This document shows positions 41,973-51,362 of a stretch of DNA of 64,000 bases, piece by piece. Position numbers and translations under genes: made by a program. A model generated the notes under the pieces. It did not search any database, was not told where the DNA came from, and worked only from the letters and a program-made list of their open reading frames with translations. Source of the DNA: CAZAAW01 sp964483325 (GTDB taxonomy: Bacteria > Pseudomonadota > Alphaproteobacteria > Rhizobiales > Kaistiaceae). The DNA is taken from contig CAZAAW010000001.1 in NCBI GenBank assembly GCA_964483325.1, positions 124,001-188,000 of the forward strand, written 5' to 3'. How positions within the stretch are numbered: the first letter of the stretch is position 1; each line of letters begins with the position of its first letter.

Positions 41973-42989
41973 GTGAGCGCCAGGGCCTTCATCGCCGGCT
42001 GCGCCGGGCCTCGGCTGACCGAAGGGGAAATCCGCTTTTTCGGCGACGCGCGTCCGTGGGGGCTCATCCTCTTCAAGCGCAATTGCCGTGAGCCGCAGGA
42101 GATCCGCGATCTCGTCGCCGGCTTCCGCGATGTCGTCGGACGTGCCGATGCGCCGGTCCTGATCGACCAGGAAGGCGGACGCGTGCAGCGGCTGGGGCCG
42201 CCGTTGTGGCCCGTCTATCCGCCTGGCGACGCCATGGGGCGGCTCGCCCTCCGGGACCCGGAAGCGGGGCGGCGGGCGGCCTGGCTGACGTCGCGGCTGA
42301 TCGCCGCCGACCTTTTCGACCTCGGCATCAATGTCGACTGCCTGCCGGTGCTCGATGTCGCCGGCGACAGCACGCACGCGGTGATCGGCGACCGCTCCTA
42401 CGGGCGTGATCCCGGCCTCGTTGCGCTGCTGGGCCGCGCCACGGCGACCGGGCTTCTGGACGGCGGCGTCCTGCCGGTCATGAAACACATTCCCGGTCAT
42501 GGCCGGGCGGGCGCCGACAGCCATCTGTCGCTGCCGACGGTCGACGCCGGCAGCGCGGAGCTGGAGGTGGATTTCGCCCCGTTCCGCCAGCTGCGCGACC
42601 TGCCGATGGCCATGACGGCGCATGTTCTCTACACGGCGCTCGATGCGGATCGACCGGCAACGACCTCGCCGGGCATAATCAGCCAGGTGATTCGGGAAGA
42701 GATCGGCTTCGACGGCCTGCTGATGAGTGACGACGTCTCGATGGGCGCCCTGGAGGGCGGGATCGGCGAGCGCACCGGCGCTGCCATCGCCGCCGGCTGC
42801 GACATCGCCCTTCACTGCAATGGCGACATGGATGAGATGCGCGCCGTCGCCGACGCCGTGCCGGTTCTGTCGGGGCGCGCGGCGGTACGGGCCGGCGCGG
42901 CCGTTGCGCGGCTCCATCCGCCGGAGGCGCTTGATCGCGACGCGGCGCGGGCGGAGCTCGACGCGCTGATCGCGCCGGCGCTCGCCTGA
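41973..42989 (+). CDS. nagZ: Beta-N-acetylhexosaminidase (muropeptide recycling)
   Basis: A 338-residue GH3 enzyme that removes N-acetylglucosamine from recycled anhydro-muropeptides in the cytoplasm. It has the NagZ signature KHIPGHGRAGADSH with the flexible-loop His/Asp acid-base pair, IDQEGGRVQRL, and the nucleophile Asp in LLMSDDVSMGAL. It starts at GTG 41973, 11 bp after the SPOR gene, and is followed closely by scpA. Confidence 0.94.
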   Translation: MSARAFIAGCAGPRLTEGEIRFFGDARPWGLILFKRNCREPQEIRDLVAGFRDVVGRADAPVLIDQEGGRVQRLGPPLWPVYPPGDAMGRLALRDPEAGRRAAWLTSRLIAADLFDLGINVDCLPVLDVAGDSTHAVIGDRSYGRDPGLVALLGRATATGLLDGGVLPVMKHIPGHGRAGADSHLSLPTVDAGSAELEVDFAPFRQLRDLPMAMTAHVLYTALDADRPATTSPGIISQVIREEIGFDGLLMSDDVSMGALEGGIGERTGAAIAAGCDIALHCNGDMDEMRAVADAVPVLSGRAAVRAGAAVARLHPPEALDRDAARAELDALIAPALA

Positions 42990-42994
42990 CCGCC

Positions 42995-43804
42995 ATGGCC
43001 GTGCAGCCGGCAAGCCCGCAGACCGACCTCTGGGAGGAGGCGCCCCGGCGCCAGAGGGATAACACGACGCTTGTCGTCGACGTGGCGGGGTTCGAGGGAC
43101 CGCTCGACCTCCTGCTCGATCTGGCGCGAGACCAGAAGGTCGACCTATCGCGGATTTCCATTCTGGCGCTGGCGGAGCAGTACCTTGCCTTCATCGAGGG
43201 CATCCGCGCCCTGCGCCTCGAGGTGGCGGCCGACTATCTCGTGATGGCGGCCTGGCTCGCCTATCTCAAGTCGCGCCTGCTGCTGCCGGAACCGGCGGTG
43301 GACGACGAGCCGACCGGGGAGGAGATGGCGGCGGCGCTGGCGCTTCGCCTGCGCCGGCTGGAGGCCATGCGGCGCGCTGCGGAGCGGCTGACCGGTCTGG
43401 CCCGGCTGGGGCGGGACGTCTTCGCCCGCGGCGAGCCGGAACTGCGGGTGTCGCGGCGCAGCGCCTTCGACGCCAGCCTCTACGACCTCCTGGCCGCCTA
43501 TGCCGCCCAGCGCCGGCGGCAGAGCCCGCCGGTTCACCAGGTGGCGAGGCGCGCCGTATGGGCGCTGGCCGATGCGCGTGCGATCCTGTTGCGGCTGGTT
43601 GGCCGAATCGCCGAATGGACGCCGATGCACATCTTCCTGTCGCCCTACCTGACACCCGAGACGCGGCGCACGGCTCTGGCGAGCAGCCTTGGCGCCAGCC
43701 TTGAGCTCGCCCGCGAAGGGCACCTGGAATTGCGGCAGAGCGTTGCCTTCGGGCCGCTGATGATGCGCGCCACCCGTCTTGCGGAGGAAGCTGCCGATGG
43801 CTGA
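42995..43804 (+). CDS. scpA: Segregation and condensation protein A
   Basis: A 269-residue kleisin that bridges SMC heads in the chromosome condensin complex. The N-terminal FEGPLDLLLDLARDQKVDL block and the central helix AADYLVMAAWLAYLKSRLLLP are diagnostic; the C-terminal winged-helix region is degenerate as usual. Its 3' end overlaps scpB by eight bases. Confidence 0.93.
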   Translation: MAVQPASPQTDLWEEAPRRQRDNTTLVVDVAGFEGPLDLLLDLARDQKVDLSRISILALAEQYLAFIEGIRALRLEVAADYLVMAAWLAYLKSRLLLPEPAVDDEPTGEEMAAALALRLRRLEAMRRAAERLTGLARLGRDVFARGEPELRVSRRSAFDASLYDLLAAYAAQRRRQSPPVHQVARRAVWALADARAILLRLVGRIAEWTPMHIFLSPYLTPETRRTALASSLGASLELAREGHLELRQSVAFGPLMMRATRLAEEAADG

Positions 43805-44495
43805 AACGAGCGTCATAAGGCTGTTCCCGTCGGCCGGCCTGCGTGCGCCGGAAGCCAACGCCGAGCACCTGCGGATGGCGGAGGCGATTCTCTTTGCGTC
43901 CGCCGAGCCGGTCGCCCTGGCCGATCTGGCGCAGCGCCTTCCGGCGAGCTGCGATGTTCCGGCGCTGCTCGCAGACCTGCAGCAGGCTTATGCGGCCCGC
44001 GGCGTCAACCTGGTCCAGGTGGCCGGACGCTGGGCGTTCCGCACCGCCTCCGACCTGGCATTCCTGATGAACCGCGAGGCGGTCGAGCAGAAGAAGCTTT
44101 CCCGCGCCGCGATGGAGACCCTCGCCATCATCGCCTACCACCAGCCGGTGACGCGGGCCGATATCGAGGAAATCCGCGGCGTGTCGACCAGCAGCGGCAC
44201 GCTCGACGTGCTGATCGAGACTGGCTGGGTCCGTCTCCGCGGCAGGCGCAAGACGCCCGGCCGCCCGGTCACCTACGGGACGACGCCGGCATTCCTGGAG
44301 CATTTCGGGCTGGAGGCGATCGCCGATCTGCCCGGCCTCGACGAGCTGAAAGCCGCCGGCCTTCTCAACGCCGCAATGGATGCCAGCGGATTCGCCCTGC
44401 CGCACGCAGGCGCCGATCTCGATCTTGCCGAGGACGAGGAGCCGCTCGGTGCGGACGACCCCGACGCGGATTTCCCGGGCGACGATCGGGAATAG
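43797..44495 (+). CDS. scpB: Segregation and condensation protein B
   Basis: A 232-residue double winged-helix partner of ScpA. Markers: MAEAILFASAEPVALADLA, WAFRTASDLA, LSRAAMETLAIIAYHQPVTRADIEEIRGV and GRPVTYGTT...FLEHFGL. The ATG at 43797 is preceded by GGAGG and overlaps scpA. The last 35 residues are an acidic tail (DLAEDEEPLGADDPDADF). Confidence 0.93.
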   Translation: MAETSVIRLFPSAGLRAPEANAEHLRMAEAILFASAEPVALADLAQRLPASCDVPALLADLQQAYAARGVNLVQVAGRWAFRTASDLAFLMNREAVEQKKLSRAAMETLAIIAYHQPVTRADIEEIRGVSTSSGTLDVLIETGWVRLRGRRKTPGRPVTYGTTPAFLEHFGLEAIADLPGLDELKAAGLLNAAMDASGFALPHAGADLDLAEDEEPLGADDPDADFPGDDRE

Positions 44496-44861
44496 CGCCG
44501 CAAGGGGATTGGCAGGGCGGCCTTGCAACTCCCGCAATTGTGATGGCGGCAGGCAGGCGGCTCGAGGGCAGGGCGCCATGCGAAGCGCCCGCTGGTCTTG
44601 CCCAAGTGCCGTGAGCGCGCCATTTGACAGGGGCTTTTTCGGGCGGAAAGGCGCGTGGCAGAAGGCTGCCGTCACGCCGCGCGAAGGCCCGGCCGCACGG
44701 GCTTCAACGCCGGTGGACGAAGACTGGAAATCGTGGCAAATCAAAGCGCTGTGCTTAAATTTGCCAAGCATCCAGATTAAGCCTACATCAGAATGGGCGC
44801 CGGGGTTTAACACGACATTCCGGTCGGTTCGCCGCAGAGCGGGCCAGCATGGAGGAAAACA
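44496..44861. other. Intergenic region (366 bp) between scpB and tatA
   Basis: No gene supported. A small hairpin, GGGCGC-CATGCGAA-GCGCCC (44571-44590), follows scpB without a T-run. The last 120 bp, with GTGCTTAAATTTGCC around 44751-44765, are clearly more AT-rich than the surroundings and probably hold the tatABC promoter. No clear -35/-10 pair could be assigned. Confidence 0.45.
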
Positions 44862-45089
44862 ATGGGTCACTTGAGCATTTGGCACTGGCTGATCGTTCTG
44901 GTCATCGTGCTGCTTCTGTTCGGACGCGGCCGGATCGCCGACATCATGGGCGACATGGCGAAGGGCGTGAAGAATTTCCGCAAGGGCCTGTCCGACGACG
45001 AGACTGAGACTGCCGCGAAGCCTACGCTCGATCACAGCCCGGCTGCCGTAGCGACGGCGTCGACCGACGAGAAGAGCAAGGCCTCCTGA
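44862..45089 (+). CDS. tatA: Sec-independent translocase protein TatA
   Basis: A 75-residue pore-forming subunit: N-terminal transmembrane helix (about 5-21, WHWLIVLVIVLLLFG), the FGRGRI hinge, an amphipathic helix (MGDMAKGVKNFRKGL) and a polar tail. GGAGG lies before the ATG at 44862. It exports folded proteins with TatB and TatC, encoded next. Confidence 0.95.
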   Translation: MGHLSIWHWLIVLVIVLLLFGRGRIADIMGDMAKGVKNFRKGLSDDETETAAKPTLDHSPAAVATASTDEKSKAS

Positions 45090-45166
45090 GCCCGGCCCGG
45101 CGCAAGCTGGGTTTCTGTAGGACAGGCGGCGGGGCCTCCGCCGCCTCCGGTTGCGTGGCAGGCTGA

Positions 45167-45970
45167 ATGTTCGACATCGGCTGGACAGAGATGCTGGTGA
45201 TCGCGGTTGTCGCGATCGTCGTGGTGGGTCCGAAAGACCTGCCGCAGCTTTTGCGTACGGTCGGCGGTTTCGTCACCAAGGCCCGGCGCATGGCTGGCGA
45301 CTTCCAGAAGCAGGTCAACGAGGTGATGCGCGAGACCGAACTGGCCGAAGTCCAGAAGGAAGTCGCGCAGATCGGCAAGCTCGATCCTCTCAAGGATGTC
45401 CGCAAGAGCTTCGAGCCGATCACCCGCGCCGGCGAAGAGCTCACGCGCGATCTCAGTCAGGCCGGCGCGCCGGCGGCCAAGGCTGCTGCACCGGCGGTGG
45501 CGGCAGCGGCGGCTCCTGCGACGGCGGCCCTGGCGGAGACGGCGCCCGCGGCGGTGGCTGAAGCCGTGGAACCGGCTGCAGCCGTTGCGGCTGCAGGGAT
45601 GACCGCATCGGCAACGACATCTGCCGTACCGGCCGGCGCCGCGCCGGTTCAGGTTGTTGCCGCGCCCGAGCCGGAGCGGACGACCACCGACTGGGACATG
45701 CTCTCCGAGCAGGAGCGGGCGCTGATCCAGTACAATGAGGTCGATATCACCCTCGGCGCGCCGATCGTCTACGCCGCCCGGGACCCCGAACCTCAACCCG
45801 AACCGGAGCCGGAACCGTTGCCGGAGGTCGAAACCGACAGCAGCGAGGAGCCGGCCTCGGACGAGGTCCATCCCGATCCGGAAGCGCCTGGCGAGGTTGA
45901 TGTCGCCCGGGAAGACGCCGAGACCGACATCGCTGTCGAGCGACGGGCCGTGGGAGCGCGCGCATCATGA
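45167..45970 (+). CDS. tatB: Sec-independent translocase protein TatB
   Basis: A 267-residue protein that forms the Tat substrate receptor with TatC. It has the diagnostic N-terminus MFDIGWTEMLVIAVVAIVVVGPKDLP, an amphipathic helix (FVTKARRMAGDFQKQVNEVMRE, split by charge), then a long Ala/Pro/Glu-rich disordered tail with a PEPQPEPEPEPLPE run near residue 210. The tail is longer than in E. coli but normal for this group. Its last codons overlap the tatC start (ATGA). Confidence 0.94.
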   Translation: MFDIGWTEMLVIAVVAIVVVGPKDLPQLLRTVGGFVTKARRMAGDFQKQVNEVMRETELAEVQKEVAQIGKLDPLKDVRKSFEPITRAGEELTRDLSQAGAPAAKAAAPAVAAAAAPATAALAETAPAAVAEAVEPAAAVAAAGMTASATTSAVPAGAAPVQVVAAPEPERTTTDWDMLSEQERALIQYNEVDITLGAPIVYAARDPEPQPEPEPEPLPEVETDSSEEPASDEVHPDPEAPGEVDVAREDAETDIAVERRAVGARAS

Positions 45971-46788
45971 AGCACGTCACGCCCGAGGATGCGGAGCAGG
46001 TCGAGGCCAGCCGCGCCCCCTTGATGTCGCATCTCGTGGAATTGCGCACGCGCCTGATCCGCGTGCTTGTCGCAGTTCTGCTCACCTTCATCGTCTGCTT
46101 CTATTTCGCCGAGCAGATATACAATATCCTGCTCATTCCCTATGAGTGGGCGGCCGGCGAGGCCGAAGACCTACGGATGATCTATACCGCGCCGCAGGAA
46201 TTCTTCTTCACGCAGATGAAGCTGGCGCTGTTCGGCGCTTTCTTCCTGGCGTTTCCGGTCCTTGCCATCCAGATCTACCGCTTCTCGGCGCCCGGTCTCT
46301 ACAAGCGCGAGCGGCGGGCCTTTGCGCCCTACCTGATCGCCACGCCACTGCTGTTCATCGCCGGCGCCGCGCTGGTCTATTTCTTCATCATGCCGGTCGC
46401 GCTGCGTTTCTTCCTGTCCCTGGCCCAGCCGGGTGGCGAGGGACAGGTGGCGATCGACCCGCTGTTCAAGGTCAACGAATATCTCAGCCTGATCATGAAG
46501 CTGATCATCGGCTTCGGCGTCACCTTCCAGCTGCCGGTCATCCTGACGCTGCTGGGATCGATCGGCGTGGTCAGCAGCAACGCCCTCAAGTCGAAGCGGC
46601 GCTATGCCATCGTGCTGGCCTTCGTCGCCGCGGCGATCCTGACCCCGCCGGACCCGATCAGCCAGATTTCGCTCGCCATCCCGACCATGCTGCTCTACGA
46701 GGCCTCGATCTGGTCGGTGCGAATGGTCGAGCGGCGCCGCGAGGCGGATCAGGACACCCTGCCTGCCCAGTCTACCGGCTCCGCCTGA
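45967..46788 (+). CDS. tatC: Sec-independent translocase protein TatC
   Basis: A 273-residue six-helix core of the Tat system that recognises twin-arginine signals. Conserved features: HLVELRTRLIR at the N-terminus, PQEFFFTQMKLALFGAFFLAFPV, FSAPGLYKRERR, FGVTFQLPVI and DPISQ...PTMLLYE. It is translationally coupled to tatB through a four-base overlap. Confidence 0.96.
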   Translation: MKHVTPEDAEQVEASRAPLMSHLVELRTRLIRVLVAVLLTFIVCFYFAEQIYNILLIPYEWAAGEAEDLRMIYTAPQEFFFTQMKLALFGAFFLAFPVLAIQIYRFSAPGLYKRERRAFAPYLIATPLLFIAGAALVYFFIMPVALRFFLSLAQPGGEGQVAIDPLFKVNEYLSLIMKLIIGFGVTFQLPVILTLLGSIGVVSSNALKSKRRYAIVLAFVAAAILTPPDPISQISLAIPTMLLYEASIWSVRMVERRREADQDTLPAQSTGSA

Positions 46789-46923
46789 TCCGTCAGGCGG
46801 CGGCCGCGGCGCCGTAGACGTCGCACCATCCTGTTTCTTTCGTCCGGACGAGCCGCTATCTGGCCGGCTGCCCGGCCGGCCGCCGCCCGGCGGCTACGGA
46901 CCTTTTTCCGCACGAGACTTTCC

Positions 46924-48258
46924 ATGCTCGACATCAAGTGGATTCGCGACAACCCGGAAGCGCTGGACCGGGCTCTCGCCAGCCGCGGCGCCGCACCCGA
47001 GGCAGCGCGCCTGATTGCCCTCGACGAGGAGCGCCGCACCGTCGTGGCGCGCCTCCAGGCCGTCCAGGAGCGCCGCAACGCTGCCTCGAAGGACATCGGC
47101 AAGGCCAAAGCCGCGAAGGACGAGGCGACGGCGCAACGCCTCATGACCGAGGTCGCAAGCCTGAAGGACGAGCTCCAGCAGGGCGAGGGCGAGGAGCGGC
47201 GGCTGGACAGCGCTCTGCGCGACGCCCTTGCCGTCATTCCCAACGTGCCGCTGCCGGATGTTCCGGTCGGCGCCGACGAGCATGCCAATGTCGAGTACCG
47301 GCGCTGGGGGGCCAGGCCGGAGAAGCCGGAGGCCAAGGAGCATTTCGAGTTGGGCGAGGCGCTCGGCCTGATGGACTTCGCGGCCGCGGCGCGGCTGTCC
47401 GGGGCACGGTTCGTCGCCCTGCGCGGCGCCCTGGCGCGCCTGGAGCGGGCGCTCGGCCAGTTCATGCTCGACCTGCACACGCAGGAGCACGGCTATACGG
47501 AGGTGCAGCCGCCGCTGCTGGTGAAGGACGAAGCCCTGTTCGGCACCGCCCAGCTGCCGAAATTCCGTGAGGATCTTTTCGTTGCCGGCCGCGAGGTGAG
47601 CTGGGAAGCGGGGCAGGGCGATGCACCGCCCGTCGGCCACACCTCCGATTATCTCTGGCTCATCCCGACGGCCGAGGTGCCGCTGACTAACCTCGTTCGC
47701 GAGACGATCCTCGACGAGGCGGAGCTGCCGCTGCGCTTCACCGCGCTGACGCCGTGCTTCCGGTCGGAAGCCGGGGCCGCCGGCCGCGATACGCGCGGCA
47801 TGCTGCGCCAGCATCAGTTCGACAAGGTGGAGCTGGTCTCGATCACTGCGGCGGACCAATCGCTGGCCGAGCACGAGCGGATGCTGGCCGCTGCCGAGGC
47901 AGTGCTGCAGAAGCTCGACCTGCACTACCGCGTCATGACACTATCTACCGGCGACATGGGCTTCGCGGCGCAGAAGACCTGGGACATCGAGGTCTGGCTC
48001 CCGGGCCAGAACACCTACCGCGAGATCTCGTCCTGCTCGGTCTGCGGCGATTTCCAGGCCCGCCGCATGGACGCGCGCTATCGGCCGCGCGAGGGCAAGG
48101 GGACGCGCTTCGTCCATACCCTCAACGGCTCGGGCGTCGCCGTCGGCCGCGCCTTGATTGCCGTCATGGAGAACTATCAGAATCCCGATGGGTCCATCAC
48201 GGTCCCGCCAGCGTTGCAGCCCTATATGAACGGGGTGACGAGAATCGCTGCCGGCTGA
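46924..48258 (+). CDS. serS: Serine--tRNA ligase
   Basis: A 444-residue class II synthetase. The N-terminal two-helix coiled-coil arm that contacts the long variable arm of tRNA-Ser spans about 1-110. Motif 2 (TPCFRSEAGAAGRDTRGMLRQHQF, split over the loop) and motif 3 (GSGVAVGRALIAVMENYQ) are intact. It is followed by surE at 47 bp. Confidence 0.97.
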   Translation: MLDIKWIRDNPEALDRALASRGAAPEAARLIALDEERRTVVARLQAVQERRNAASKDIGKAKAAKDEATAQRLMTEVASLKDELQQGEGEERRLDSALRDALAVIPNVPLPDVPVGADEHANVEYRRWGARPEKPEAKEHFELGEALGLMDFAAAARLSGARFVALRGALARLERALGQFMLDLHTQEHGYTEVQPPLLVKDEALFGTAQLPKFREDLFVAGREVSWEAGQGDAPPVGHTSDYLWLIPTAEVPLTNLVRETILDEAELPLRFTALTPCFRSEAGAAGRDTRGMLRQHQFDKVELVSITAADQSLAEHERMLAAAEAVLQKLDLHYRVMTLSTGDMGFAAQKTWDIEVWLPGQNTYREISSCSVCGDFQARRMDARYRPREGKGTRFVHTLNGSGVAVGRALIAVMENYQNPDGSITVPPALQPYMNGVTRIAAG

Positions 48259-48305
48259 GCTCTCGGCCGGCGGCCACGCCCCGCAAGGCGTTCGAGAAAG
48301 GCGAG

Positions 48306-49130
48306 ATGCGCATCCTTCTTACCAATGACGACGGAATCAATTCCCCCGGCCTTGCCGCGCTGGAGCGCGTTGCGGCGGCCATCTCCGACGAAGTCTGGAT
48401 CGTGGCGCCGGAATCGGACCAGAGCGGCCTGTCCCATTCGCTGACGCTCAGCGAGCCGCTGCGCCTGCGCCAGGTCGGCGAGCGGCGCTTCGCGCTCCGG
48501 GGAACCCCCAGCGACTGCGTGATCATGGCGATGCGCCGCATCATCGGCGAGAAGCCGGACCTGGTGATGTCGGGCGTCAATGCCGGCCAGAATGCCGCCG
48601 ACGATGTGAGCTATTCGGGAACCGTTGCCGGTGCCATCGAGGGCACCATGCTGGGCATTCCCTCCATCGCCTTCAGCCAGACCTACGACTGGAGCAACGG
48701 CCGTTCGGCGGAATGGGAGACGGCGGAGACCTTCGCGCCGCAGGTCATCCGGCGCCTTCTCGATTTCGGCTTCCCGCCGGGAATTCTCTACAACGTCAAT
48801 TTTCCGGACATTCCGCCGGAGGCGGTCAAGGGCGTCGAGGTCACCCATATGGGCCGGCTGATGCACGCGCTCTTCATCGACGAGCGCGTCGACGCGCGCG
48901 GCAATCCCTATTACTGGCTCGGCTACCGGCGCATGCAGGGCGAGCGCGTGCCGGGCACCGATCTGCACGCCATCGAGAGCGGCGTCGTGTCGGTCACGCC
49001 GCTGCGGCTCGACCTGACCGACTACGAGCTGGCGAGCCGGCTGCGCGGGGCCTTTGCGTCGAAAACACCCGACGCGCCCAAGACACCCGAGGCGCCCAAA
49101 GGAACGGAGACGGCCAAGGCCGGGGCGTGA
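48306..49130 (+). CDS. surE: 5'-nucleotidase SurE
   Basis: A 274-residue metal-dependent nucleotidase/survival protein. The metal ligands are in MRILLTNDDGINSPG (Asp-Asp) and SGVNAGQN, with SYSGTVAGA in between. The ATG at 48306 gives the exact family N-terminus. The C-terminal 20 residues are a Pro/Lys/Thr tail with imperfect repeats (KTPDAPKTPEAPKGTE) beyond the usual end. The stop overlaps the pcm start (TGATG). Confidence 0.95.
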   Translation: MRILLTNDDGINSPGLAALERVAAAISDEVWIVAPESDQSGLSHSLTLSEPLRLRQVGERRFALRGTPSDCVIMAMRRIIGEKPDLVMSGVNAGQNAADDVSYSGTVAGAIEGTMLGIPSIAFSQTYDWSNGRSAEWETAETFAPQVIRRLLDFGFPPGILYNVNFPDIPPEAVKGVEVTHMGRLMHALFIDERVDARGNPYYWLGYRRMQGERVPGTDLHAIESGVVSVTPLRLDLTDYELASRLRGAFASKTPDAPKTPEAPKGTETAKAGA

Positions 49131-49813
49131 TGGCGGAGATCGCCTACGCCCCGTCGCCGGAGGAGATCGAGCGTGATCGCATCGCCGTCGCCGGCTTCCT
49201 GCTCCGCCTGCGGCGGCGCGGCATAACCGACCAGCGCATCGTCAACGCCCTCGAGGCCGTGCCGCGCCGGCTGTTCGTGCCGCATGACGTGCGCGACGAA
49301 TCCTATGTCGAGCGGGCGCTGCCCATCGAATGCGGCCAGACGATCAGCTCGCCGGAAATGGTTGGCCTCATGACCTCTGCCCTCGACGTCAGGCCGGACA
49401 GCCGTGTCCTGGAGATAGGCACCGGCAGCGGCTACCAGACGGCGGTCCTGTCGCACCTGGCGGCGCATGTCTTCACCATCGACCGCTTCCGCACCCTGGT
49501 CGAGGCGGCGCAACTGCGCTTCCGCACGCTCAAGCTGTCGAACATCACGGCGATCTTCGGCGACGGCTCGCGGGGCTGGCCGGAGGCCAAGGCGCAGTTC
49601 GACCGGATCATCGTCACTGCGGCGGCGCCGGCCGTGCCGCAGGCGCTCATCGACCAGCTCGCTCCCGCCGGCATTATGGTCGTCCCGGTGGGACCGGAGG
49701 AGGGCGTGCAGACGCTCCTGCGCATTAACCGCGACGAGCACGGATTCACTGAATCCCGCCTGGCCGATGTTCGCTTTGTGCCGCTGATTCCGGGAGAAGC
49801 GGCGCGACTTTAA
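49130..49813 (+). CDS. pcm: Protein-L-isoaspartate O-methyltransferase
   Basis: A 227-residue repair enzyme that methylates isoaspartyl residues with S-adenosylmethionine. Motifs: RRLFVPHDVRDESYVERALPI, GQTISSPEMVGLM, the SAM-binding LEIGTGSGYQTAVL, and FDRIIVTAAAPAVPQ. It is translationally coupled to surE, the classic surE-pcm pair that is followed by an nlpD-like gene, as in enterobacteria. Confidence 0.95.
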   Translation: MAEIAYAPSPEEIERDRIAVAGFLLRLRRRGITDQRIVNALEAVPRRLFVPHDVRDESYVERALPIECGQTISSPEMVGLMTSALDVRPDSRVLEIGTGSGYQTAVLSHLAAHVFTIDRFRTLVEAAQLRFRTLKLSNITAIFGDGSRGWPEAKAQFDRIIVTAAAPAVPQALIDQLAPAGIMVVPVGPEEGVQTLLRINRDEHGFTESRLADVRFVPLIPGEAARL

Positions 49814-49877
49814 ATGTTTCTCAACGTTACTACGGCAAATTCGCGGCGAGTTAGTTGCGTTACCCGCGAGTTGGCCG

Positions 49878-51305
49878 ATGGATTTTCCTGTTCGTTTTCG
49901 GTCGCGCATTCTGTCGCGCGCCGCAGTGGTCGCCCTGCTGGCCAGCGTGAGCGCCGGCTGCACGATGGAGCGTTTCGGCAATACGCCGTTATTCACCGGC
50001 GCAACCGGCAATCAGCGAACCCAGATGGCAGCGGCACAGCCGATGCCGCCGGCCCTGGTCGCCAATGCCGGACCGGGTGACAGCAGCAACAGCACCATCC
50101 CGCTCGGCCCGTCGTCGCGCGTCACCACGTCCGACCTGCCGCCGCCGCCGTCCTATCCGGCGGAAACGGTGACGGCATGGAACGACCCCGGCGACACGGC
50201 GATCTCCCAGCCGCCGGCGCGCGAGCCCCGCCAGATCGGCACGACGATCACCGTGTCGGAGGGCGACACGCTGTACAGCATCGCCCGGCGCGCCAACGTG
50301 CCGGTTTCGGCCATTGCCGCCGCCAACGGCCTGACGACCGAGTCGCATCTGCGTACCGGCCAGTCGCTGCTGGTGCCCAGCCCCGATTTCCCGACGGCCG
50401 GCCGTGGCGCACCGCCGCAGAATCTCGGTGTCATCCGCGAATCGGACCGCTCCGGCGCGACGCGCCTTGCCGAGCGCGACCGCTCCGACAATCGCGGCAG
50501 CACGCCGCCGCGCGACAACCGTCTTGCCGCGGCGCCGGCGAACACCGGCACCGGCGAGCATGTCGTCCGCAACGGCGAGACCATGTACAGCCTCGCCATT
50601 GCCTATGGCGTGACGCCGACCGCCCTGGCGACCGCCAACGGCATGACCCCGTCCGACACCTTGCGGGTCGGGCAGCGGCTGGCGATTCCGGGCGGCCGCG
50701 GCGGCCAGGCGGCGGTTGCCGCGGCCCAGCCGGCCAACGGTCCCGAGCGGTCGGGCGAGCCGGTGCGCGAGGCGCGCCTGACGCCGCCGCAGCAGGACCC
50801 GACGCGGGTCGCGACCGATGCCGGCCCCGCCGTGACGGTGCCGACCACGGCCGTCACGCCCGGCCAGCAGACCGCCAATGCCTCGCCGAACCAGCCGGTC
50901 GCGGCGGACGAACCTTCAACCAACGGGACGACGTTCCGTTGGCCGGTGCGCGGCCGCATCATCTCCGGCTTCGGCGCCAAGCCGGGCGGGGAGCGCAATG
51001 ACGGCATCAACCTGGCGGTCCCGTCCGGAACGTCGGTCAAGGCCGCCGAGGCCGGCACGGTCATCTATTCCGGCAACGAGATCGCCGGTTACGGCAACCT
51101 CATCCTTATCCGCCACGCCGGCGGATGGGTGACGGCCTATGCCCATAACAGCGAAGTGATGGTCAACCGCGGCGACAAGATCCAGCGCGGCCAGATCATC
51201 GCCAAGGCCGGCGCGACGGGCTCCGTCAGCTCGCCCCAGGTCCATTTCGAGCTGCGGCGCGGCCAGACGCCGGTCAATCCGCTCGATTACCTCTCCGGCG
51301 CCTGA
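49878..51305 (+). CDS. LysM/M23 lipoprotein (NlpD/DipM-like), catalytically degenerate
   Basis: A 475-residue envelope lipoprotein: signal with lipobox VSAGC (Cys28), two LysM domains (about 123-166, VSEGDTLYSIARRANVP; and about 229-273, VRNGETMYSLAIAYGV), a Pro-rich linker, and a LytM/M23 domain (about 350-470). The zinc-binding HxxxD of active M23 enzymes is replaced (GERNDGINLAVPSG has Asn in place of His), while the second VHFEL is kept. It is therefore probably an amidase activator like NlpD, EnvC or DipM rather than a hydrolase. The surE-pcm-nlpD order supports this. Confidence 0.88.
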   Translation: MDFPVRFRSRILSRAAVVALLASVSAGCTMERFGNTPLFTGATGNQRTQMAAAQPMPPALVANAGPGDSSNSTIPLGPSSRVTTSDLPPPPSYPAETVTAWNDPGDTAISQPPAREPRQIGTTITVSEGDTLYSIARRANVPVSAIAAANGLTTESHLRTGQSLLVPSPDFPTAGRGAPPQNLGVIRESDRSGATRLAERDRSDNRGSTPPRDNRLAAAPANTGTGEHVVRNGETMYSLAIAYGVTPTALATANGMTPSDTLRVGQRLAIPGGRGGQAAVAAAQPANGPERSGEPVREARLTPPQQDPTRVATDAGPAVTVPTTAVTPGQQTANASPNQPVAADEPSTNGTTFRWPVRGRIISGFGAKPGGERNDGINLAVPSGTSVKAAEAGTVIYSGNEIAGYGNLILIRHAGGWVTAYAHNSEVMVNRGDKIQRGQIIAKAGATGSVSSPQVHFELRRGQTPVNPLDYLSGA

Positions 51306-51362
51306 TCGCAGGCGCACGGCCAAGCCGGACTTTGATCGCTCCTGACCTCAATCGGCAGTCGA

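Noticed and set aside
44380..44874. Open frame running from inside scpB across the scpB-tatA gap
   Set aside because: It overlaps scpB out of frame, has no conserved segment, and ends inside the tatA start; composition is that of a chance frame.
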